DNA of 39,766 nucleotides from Hypsibius dujardini. Its lineage: Eukaryota > Tardigrada > Eutardigrada > Parachela > Hypsibiidae. The position numbers and the translations under genes are program-made. The stretch lies in contig LRSR01001897.1 in NCBI GenBank assembly GCA_001579985.1, positions 3,361 to 43,126 of the forward strand, read 5' to 3'. Every line of letters starts with the position of its first letter. Positions within the stretch are counted from its first letter, which is position 1. The notes beneath the pieces were generated by a model. That model did no database searches and had not been told where the DNA came from. It saw only the letters and a program-made list of their open reading frames with translations. Shown here piece by piece: positions 33,165 to 39,766 of the stretch.

Positions 33165-33575
33165 CGTTGCAAGCGAGTTACAGTGTCACAATCCGGTCGC
33201 AATTCATCACTTTTATAGGTTGCTGGGAGGGTGAGTTAATGTGATAAGGGTCTTTCTGGGCAAGCTCATTATGAGTTCGATTCACTAAACAGCGGACGCA
33301 GTTTATTTCCATGCGACTGTTTTTGCTCTCGGTGCATTCATGCAAGGGAGTTTGAAATGAAAAGATATACGCTGAGAAAGAGTCCGGGAATGGGATACTA
33401 ACTTTCCACTGCCCTGGAACAGATCGCATTGGAATCAGCACTTGCAGATGTGCTATGAGCAGAAATCAAGTACGGGTGATCTCAGGCATAATCACGTTGT
33501 CGAACTGGAGCGCTAAGCAAGGTATCCTCGAAGGCTGATGATTCGCCTCAAGTCCTTGACGAAGTTCAGGAATTA
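33165..33575. repeat. Shared 3'-flank block R, copy 3 (downstream of GPCR-E)
   Basis: It is very close to the copy at 37715-38130 and similar to 1683-2090. It links the second receptor array with the first. Confidence 0.65.
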
Positions 33576-33804
33576 ATTGACAACGTACTTATTTGTGTGG
33601 ATTTCATTACTTCCAAATTACCAAAGGCTGGTCCAAAAACGCGTGCTGCACCACATCCTCTTTAACATTTTCACTCTTACCACGTGACTTTTAAATTTGC
33701 GAGCGAACATGTGTAACGTTATAACAATAGGAAGCAACAGATAAACTAGTGCATGACAAATCAATCCGTACGGGTACCGGAACATTGCCGCATGTGGACC
33801 TTCA

Positions 33805-33843
33805 TCAAGGTGGAGTGGGAATGGCCGATGTGTCAGGTGGCAC
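33805..33843 (-). CDS. GPCR-E exon 6 (12-residue C-terminus)
   Basis: It follows TTGCGAATAG and reads VPPDTSAIPTPP and then stop, the counterpart of the D and F exons. Confidence 0.58.
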   Translation of the reverse strand: MPPDTSAIPTPP

Positions 33844-36800
33844 CTATTCGCAATGCAAAAACAAGGCTGTCAACAGCAAATAGGACGTCTTGTAAAACTG
33901 ACAAGGGAACCGAACGATAGCGGACTCGCCGATCTCTCTGAATTTTGTTTCTCAAAATAGTGGAGTGAATAAATAGATTTTAGCAAAACATTTCGTCTGC
34001 AAACAAGCTTTGGTTTAAGCCTGAGAAAATTCGAAAGTTCCCCAATGGCTACGCGGGTTTCTCATACATATCAGGCATTGATTGTCTGATTTATGCTCTA
34101 CCAATTTAATTTTAACTACTGTAAAACGTCTTTTTTTGAAATGTTTGATTCTAATATTTTTAACACTTTTCCACTTCAAATTCGATTCGAAATCCATTGA
34201 CATCAGCAGAATCTTATTTGGATGATAGGGGGGCGGAGCTATGGGTCATTTCTGCTATGTCACTCGGCAGCGTAGACTGAAACTAGCCCATAGCTCCGCC
34301 CTCTGTCATCCAAATAAGATTCTGCTAATGTCAATCGAATTCAAATCGAATTTGGAGTGGAAAAGTGTTAAAATTGTTGGAATCAAACGTTTTCAAAAAA
34401 CGACCTTTTAGAGTGGTTAAAATTAAACTGAGTTTTGATCAATGCCCGAACTGAATGAAAAACCCGCGGAGCCATTGGGGAACTTTCGAATTTTTTCCCG
34501 CTTAGACCAAAGCTTGTTTGCAGACGAAAGTTTTTGCTAAAATCTATTAATTGAATCCACTGTTTGGGAAAAAATACTCAGAGAATTCGGTGTGTCCGTT
34601 ACCGTTCGGCTCCCTTGTGAGTCATAGGCCAATTTAGGATCCTTACGGCTCCTAACCAAGACCCCTGAGAATCGAGAAAGATCGACCAAGGGGCAAAAAA
34701 TTAGTGCTTGTTTTTTCGGAACTTCAAAATTTGGCGATTCTTTTCTGATCGTTCTAACGCAAAAGAACAAAATTAATTTGGCGCCAACATTTGGTTTCGA
34801 GAAGAAAAAAAACGTCGGAAGGGTCAGGTTCAGCCAATTTTTTAAATCATGCATCTCTAACTTTAGACCAAAACTGGAGACTCAAAATGCAACAAAAAAC
34901 CTTTCTTTAGTTTTAGTTTTAGTTTTAGCTTTTTAGATTCGCTTCAAAGTTGAGGGAGATATGATATACGGTCCATGGGCCAAAACAGTGGAAAAGTGTT
35001 GGTCCTTGGGTTTTCCGGAACAACTTCTGATTCTAAAACCTGAATCTCGATTTTAAAAGTGATTCGGGTAGCCATCAAAATAGGCTCTCCAGTGCAAAAA
35101 ATATTTATCAATCGCACCCACATATTTCAGGCGAGGGCGTGCGAGAGTCAGTGCCCAAAGCTTTCCCGCATCCGATAAGTTTTCGGCACTTACTCTGCTG
35201 CTGTTTTCTGTCGATTTGTATGGCATTAGAGCCTTGTGCTTGAATTTACAGCACAGCGTGTTGACTTGCCGCCGAAAACTGGTGGATGTGAGGTAGAATA
35301 TGTAGAAATCGACCGAATACCCAAACACCGACAAATGCCCGCTAAATATGCGAAATGTCACAGTGTCACGAGACGACACGTGAACAAGGCAGTAGGGTGA
35401 TTCTGAAAATTAAGAAATTCTCACTTGTGACTTCAATTTTTCGCTACCGCTCTCGTTGAACGAAAGTTTACCTGCTGCCATGACAAGCAGATTGTAGATG
35501 ATGAACGGAAACTGCGTGATGGAGTAGATAATGGCAGTGGAGAGAAGTAGGATGGAGCTGTTACGGTTTGTGGAGTCCTGTGGGGATGAATCTGTGCTGG
35601 GGCGAGCAATTAGAGATTTCCGCGAGCGAGTGTGCTTAGCGAGCACTCTGACGAGGATCACGTTGACAACCATCACGATCAGCCAAGTGCAGACGCATCG
35701 AGCTGCCTGAAGAAAGAAGCGTGTTGCCGCAAAAATATTCAGTCAATGCGCCTGCAAATGATTACTATTTATTAATTATCAACAAGAAAAATGTCGAGTC
35801 GTGTGCGTCAAAACAAGTTCTTTGATTAATTTATTCGCCGTTTTCGATTGTTGAAAGTCCGGTTGCCATACCGCGCAGCCGAATGCGATCAGCGGATTTC
35901 CAAAATTTACTGATTGATTTCCCTCGACAACTCCGGCTGATCACTTGTTCAGGCTCGTTCAGCAAAAGTTTATTGATACATTTTGTTGATTGATGGCAAA
36001 CGTTGACGACTTGCTCCATTAGGATGTTATTTCAACATGAAATAGTATACACCACTGGAATGCAAGGGCCGATGATTGGGGGGGGGGGGCAAGTAGCCTT
36101 GATACGTTTTCAAAACTTTACGTTAAGAGTGGCGGCAAAGCGTTGCCAGCGGGCACGTGCATACCCAAAGGCACTATCCTTACCGCTTCTGAAATTTGTG
36201 GAGTCATGCGGCTCAGAAAACGTAAGGATTGGATTCAGGTTTTTAGCTTGCTTAATAACACTCGTTTCTGCAACTCAGCTTTTGCACTGCTTCTGCTTAC
36301 AGCCAGTTAGACTTCACTTCTCTTATACGCACCCTTAAACAGGGCGGGAATGTGGACTTACATCGACTTTGGGCGCAGCACTGTCCCAGCTGATTAGGAA
36401 GGGCGGTGTGAATTTGTAGTAAAAATAAGCAATAATCTCGGAATTCCAGAGGAGTGAGAAAAACGTAATGCCCGCTTCGAGGTAGATGGCGTGCCTCAGA
36501 TTGAAGAAGTTGTGGTAGCGAATGGGATTCATCGTGCAGAGCAGGCGCTCCATTGAGAAAACGAGCATTGTGCTGTAGCATGAAATGGAATTATTAACAA
36601 AACAAAACCAGAGCGCAATATTTTGTTTGTGTATCGAGTCAAAAAAACTTTACCAGTCGGAGGTCCACACTGCGCTGTCCTGCAGCCATGTTAGAGGCCC
36701 TCTAAATGCGGCCAGAATGGGACCGTAGGATTTCCAAGCATATGATGAAGAACCGTTGCCGGTGGAAGCGTGCAGGCTATAAATGGGAAGGGAAGCCCAC

Positions 36801-37331
36801 CTAAACGAGAAGAGACGATAATTTTGTTAAGCCATTTTTCGAAAGTGGCCGCTTTTTTCAGTACAGAATACTCCCCTCCTCTTCATTTCTCAGATGCTAA
36901 CCCATTTTCATAATCAATTACAGTGGTCATACATAACAAAAATGCAAGTATTTTTAAGGGTCCTTTAGGTCATTTCCACTCCGCTTCCCCTAAATCAAAC
37001 GAATTTCTCAAGCCGAATATGTTTGTTTGAGAAAAATTTCCTCTCATTGAATTTGTACGTACAGAATGACAAGACAACAGATAGCCATGACGATGAGATA
37101 GAGATTTGTGGTTGACTTCTGCTGTTGTCGCAGCTGGACAGTGATGATGAAAGCGCTGCCGATGGTGCCCAGAACCACCAGAATGGGACGCGCAATGAGC
37201 ATCACCCAGAGCGGGTAAAAGTAGCGCAGTTCAAGCACAGACGGTCCTTCTTCCGGCCAATTGCAGTCGTCCAAGGCAGTGGCATTTTCAGCTGAAATAT
37301 TGCTGCTGTTTCCCACAAAATATGTTGTCAT
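33805..37331 (-). CDS. GPCR-E, complete atypical 7TM receptor, about 369 aa
   Basis: Preferred exons: 37331-37063, 36800-36654, 36572-36362, 35706-35472, 35402-35194 and 33843-33805 (1110 bp, all phases closing). It starts MTTYFVGNSSN and has CNWPEEG in the N-terminus. TM1 is RPILVVLGTIGSAFIITV, TM3 ends SMERLLCTMNPIRY, TM6 has IIYSITQFPFIIYNL, and TM7 reads GYSVDFYIFYLTS. The receptor hallmarks are altered as in D. The last intron is 1.35 kb because a foldback element (33902-34617) and about 0.4 kb of unique sequence sit in it. If exon 5 is not spliced, the frame runs on to 35053 and gives an unrelated 403-aa C-terminus. That extension is not shared with D or F and is less likely. It is a paralogue of D with the same exon sizes through exon 4. 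Confidence 0.83.
33902..34617. mobile_element. 716-bp foldback transposon, intact ends, TGA target duplication
   Basis: Two long arms of about 320 bp pair around a centre near 34257 (for example GGGCGGAGCTATGGG with CCCATAGCTCCGCCC). The ends are CAAGGGA at the left and its complement at the right. TGA flanks both sides (33899-33901 and 34618-34620). The paralogous site in GPCR-F (GACTGAGTCATGAGTCC) has a single TGA, which shows the pre-insertion state. It carries no coding frame of note. Confidence 0.85.
34621..35190. other. Rest of GPCR-E last intron, no gene recognised
   Basis: The first 130 bp match the sequence downstream of GPCR-F (ACCAAGACCCCTGAGAATCG). About 34760-35165 is unique to this copy and includes the oligo tract TTAGTTTTAGTTTTAGTTTT near 34900. 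Confidence 0.5.
35194..35402 (-). CDS. GPCR-E exon 5
   Basis: The 209-bp exon follows AATTTTCAG and encodes ESPYCLVHVSSRD, TM7 and CCKFKHKAL. It ends AGA|GTAAGT. The homologous donor in D and F supports splicing here. It is seven codons shorter than D and F just before the donor. Confidence 0.72.
35472..35706 (-). CDS. GPCR-E exon 4
   Basis: The 235-bp exon follows CTTTCTTCAG and encodes TM5, inner loop 3 (AKHTRSRKSLIARPSTDS) and TM6. It ends GCAGCAG|GTAAAC. Confidence 0.85.
36362..36572 (-). CDS. GPCR-E exon 3
   Basis: The 211-bp exon follows GCTACAG and ends GTCGAT|GTAAGT. It has E147-R148 and TM4 (YLEAGITFFSLLW). Confidence 0.85.
36654..36800 (-). CDS. GPCR-E exon 2
   Basis: The 147-bp exon follows CGTTTAG and reads WASLPIYSLHASTGNGSSSY to WLQDSAVWTSD. 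It ends GACTG|GTAAAG. Confidence 0.83.
37063..37331 (-). CDS. GPCR-E exon 1
   Basis: The 269-bp exon ends ATTCT|GTACGT, like D. The nearest upstream marker is conserved block U at 37437-37585. Confidence 0.85.
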
Positions 37332-37436
37332 TTTGTCAGAGATTACGTAAATCGCTCAACAGAGGCTATACGGTTTGAAAGAAAATCAAGAAGCCTCGCA
37401 TTAAGGCAAAAACGCAAAATCACATGACAATGATTT

Positions 37437-37585
37437 GATGTTTGGAAACGAAAGCAGTGCTTCTCGTGCACTAACTTTCTAGCTGTCGTGTGTCTGAAAT
37501 CTTACCCAAAAAGCAGCCTGTTTGTCGTGTTTCCTATACGTTATGGCCCCGGGTTTTCATCTCACCAACCTTGAACTCGTTTTAG
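37437..37585 (-). promoter_or_regulatory. Upstream block U of GPCR-E (candidate promoter/5' UTR)
   Basis: It matches block U of GPCR-D over about 150 bp. On the minus strand it contains a donor-like GGGTAAGATTTCAG. No TATA box was recognised. Confidence 0.45.
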
Positions 37586-37660
37586 ACCTACACACACTTA
37601 CGAATCGGACATGCAAATGGAACTTTCTTCCACGAAGGTGATGAATCCGTTAAAAGACAA
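37586..37660 (-). pseudogene. Exon-2 fragment of the A/B receptor subfamily
   Basis: The minus strand reads FNGFITFVEESSICMSDS and then GTAAGTGTG. It matches the 3' half of GPCR-A exon 2 and its donor (ACTTACGAATCGG on the plus strand in both). The other half and all other exons are missing. It lies between E and F, inside the other subfamily's array. Confidence 0.75.
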
Positions 37661-37714
37661 TGGAGATGAGTTGCCCGTTAGAAAACATTGGAAATGAGTT
37701 GCGTGGGCACGTTG

Positions 37715-38130
37715 TGAGGCTCGTCCCAAGCGAGTTACAATGTCACAATCCGGTCGCAATCTGTCAATTTTATAGGTTACTGGGAAAATGACTTAATGTA
37801 ATAAGGGTCTTTCTGGGCAAGCTCATTATGAGTTCGATTCAATAAACAGCAGACGCAGTTAATTTTCATGCGACTTTCTTTTGCTCTCGGTGAATTGATG
37901 CAAGGGAGTTTGAAATGAAAAGATATACGCGGGGAAAGAGTCCCGGAATGGGATACTGACTTTCCACTGCCCTGGAACAGATCGCATTGGAATCAGCACT
38001 TGCAGATGTGATATGAGCAGAAATCAAGTACGGGTGATCTCAGGCATAATCACGTTGTCAAACTGGAGCGCTAAGCAAGGTATTCTCGAAGGCTGATGAT
38101 TCGCCTCAAGTCCTTGACGAAGTTCAGGAA
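37715..38130. repeat. Shared 3'-flank block R, copy 4 (downstream of GPCR-F)
   Basis: It is near-identical to copy 3 at 33165. It abuts the exon-2 fragment at 37586-37660. At the left edge of the window, copy 1 and GPCR-A exon 2 belong to the same array. Confidence 0.65.
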
Positions 38131-38362
38131 TTAATTGACAACGCAGTTATTTGTGTGGATTTCATTACTTGCAAATTACCAAAGGCTAGTCCAGAAACGC
38201 GTGCTGCACCACATCCTCTTTAACATTCTCACTCTTACCACGTGACTTTTAAATTTTCGAGCGAACATGTGTGACGTTATAACAATAGGAAGCAACAGAT
38301 AAACTAGTGCATGACAAATCAATCCGTAAGGGTACCGGAACATTGCCGCATGTGGACCTTCA

Positions 38363-38401
38363 TCAAGGTGGAGTGGGAATGGCCGATGTGTCAGGCGACA
38401 C
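38363..38401 (-). CDS. GPCR-F exon 6 (12-residue C-terminus)
   Basis: It follows GTTGTAAATAG and reads VSPDTSAIPTPP and then stop. Confidence 0.58.
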   Translation of the reverse strand: MSPDTSAIPTPP

Positions 38402-39452
38402 CTATTTACAACGCAAAAACAAGGCTGTCAACAGCAAATAAAACGTCTTTGTAAGACTGAGTCATGAGTCCATTAAGAATCTCTGCAGGTCCGAACCAAG
38501 ACCCCTGAGAATCGAGCCAGACCCGACCAAGGGGCAGAAAAGTTGTACTTATTTGTTTCGAAACGTGAAAAATTTGGCGGTTCTTTTCTGATTGTTTCAA
38601 ACCCCCCTCCCCCCTCCCCTCCCCACTACCACCCAAGATATAAAAATATTTATAAGAACTTGTTCAGTAAGCAATTATTTTGGGGCTCCAATGGTCCAGT
38701 GGTCCAGTGGTTGAGTGGTCGGGTTTCAGACCCCAAACCAAAACTTGTTTACAATAATTATCGACGAATTGTTGAACTTTGCGGAGTGAATTCTGAACAC
38801 AAACATCTTTAGAACAACTGTCCGCAACAACAAAGGGTCCCAGTTCAGACCAGTTAGGATGTTAAACGAGCCGTTGTCTTCAATCCAGAAGTGAGTTGTC
38901 GGCACTTACCCTGCTGCCACGGTAAGTGTTGCTGCTGCTGTTTTCAGTCAGTCGGTGCGACACTAGAGCCTTGCGTTTGGATTTGCAGCAAAGCATGTCG
39001 ACCTGTCGCCGAAACCTGGTGGATGTGAGGTAGAATATGAAGAAATCGACTGAATACCCAAACACCGACAAATTCCCGCCAAATATGTGAAATATCGCTT
39101 TGTCACGAGACGATACATGGATGGAACAGTAGGGTGGTTCTAAAGTTCAGAATTCGAAGGACGTTACTTGTGACTTCATATTTTAGCTACTGCTGCCCTT
39201 GAACGAAATTTCACCTGCTGCCATGACAATCAGATTGTAGATGATGAACGGAAACTGCGTGATGGAGTAGATAATGGCAGAGGAGAGGAGTAGAATGGAG
39301 CTGTTACGGTTTGTGGAGTCACGTGAAGAAGATGAGTCTGTGCTCGCTTGAGCAACTAGAGATTTCCGCGAGCGAGTGTGCTTAGCGAGCACTCTGACGA
39401 GGATCACGTTGACGACCATCAAAATCAGCCAAGTCGAGACGGATCGAATTGC
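38363..39452 (-). CDS. GPCR-F, partial 7TM receptor (last three exons)
   Basis: Exons 39452-39215, 39139-38910 and 38401-38363 encode the C-terminal half of a D/E-type receptor; exons 1-3 lie beyond the right edge. TM5 is WLILMVVNVILVRVL, TM6 IIYSITQFPFIIYNL and TM7 GYSVDFFIFYLTS, with CCKSKRKAL in the tail. Phases 0, 1 and 0 match D and E. Inner loop 3 is one codon longer than in D and E (SSSSRD). Without exon 6 the frame of exon 5 stops at 38880. Nothing in the visible part suggests decay. Confidence 0.8.
38910..39139 (-). CDS. GPCR-F exon 5
   Basis: The 230-bp exon follows GAACTTTAG, reads EPPYCSIHVSSRDKAIF and then TM7, and ends AGG|GTAAGT. Confidence 0.76.
39215..39452 (-). CDS. GPCR-F exon 4
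   Basis: The 238-bp exon follows CTTCTCTCAG and ends GCAGCAG|GTGAAA in phase 1. The intron to the next exon is only 75 bp. Confidence 0.83.
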
Positions 39453-39766
39453 CTGAGAGAAGAAGCGTGTAACAACAAAAATGTTCAGTCATTGCGCCTG
39501 CAAAAACAGTCTTCCAAGGTTTAAGAGTGAAAGGATAGAGGCAGTGCGGCCGTCAACGCAATATGTAAAACAGTCTGTCGAAAAAGGTTTCATTCAGTTA
39601 GAAAAATGTTGAGCCGTGCGCGTCTATTCGTCTTTTTCGATACTTGACAGCTCGGCTGCTTTACCGCTCAGCCAAATGAGATCAGTGAATTTCTGAAATT
39701 TACTGATAGTTTTCCCTTGACAGCTTCGGCTGATCACTTGTTCAAACTCGTTCATCAAAGGCTTAT

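Noticed and set aside
38690-38740. tRNA-like GGTCCAGTGGTCCAGTGGTTGAGTG
   Set aside because: No acceptor stem or full cloverleaf could be formed. It is a short tandem duplication.

Overview
This window is eukaryotic, and it most resembles a compact invertebrate animal genome. Coding sequence is split into short exons with GT..AG introns. The recognisable proteins are seven-transmembrane (7TM) receptors and a secreted leucine-rich-repeat (LRR) protein. Many short inverted-repeat DNA transposons and simple repeats fill the gaps. No operons, rRNA, tRNA or CRISPR were seen. A tardigrade-like genome fits the gene style, but this is a weak guess: the sequence does not name the species.

Left part (1-13,530): a minus-strand tandem array of one receptor subfamily, called GPCR-A, -B and -C here, with a spacing of about 6.4-6.6 kb. 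B is complete: five exons and 377 codons, with all splice phases closing. A has exons 1-2 here and runs off the left edge. C is a probable pseudogene: no exon 1 was found, exon 2 carries a 14-bp length change that breaks the frame, and the ER motif reads EQ. Introns and flanks carry a pogo/Tigger-like element (11,973-12,960), its deletion derivative (5,895-6,171), other inverted-repeat elements and a long inverted repeat (3,639-4,135).

Middle part (13,600-25,300): a decayed mariner-like transposase (14,311-15,399), a long TCTG repeat, a minus-strand LRR gene (20,385-17,855), then about 5 kb of repeats and inverted-repeat elements. The LRR gene has a signal peptide, LRR C-terminal cap, Thr-rich stalk and hydrophobic tail, but its frame is crossed by two in-frame stops.

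Right part (25,300-39,766): a minus-strand tandem array of a second, related receptor subfamily. G is a fragmented pseudogene. D and E are complete, with six exons in the preferred model (376 and 369 codons). F has its last three exons here and runs off the right edge. The two subfamilies share the same splice phases and the same atypical 7TM signatures. A flanking sequence block and a stray exon-2 fragment of the first subfamily lie inside the second array, so both arrays come from one ancestral tandem unit that has been shuffled.

The most notable points are the atypical receptor family, the conserved 39-bp sixth exon of D, E and F, the two-stop LRR gene, and a foldback element at 33,902-34,617. 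The receptor paralogues preserve the empty site of that foldback element.
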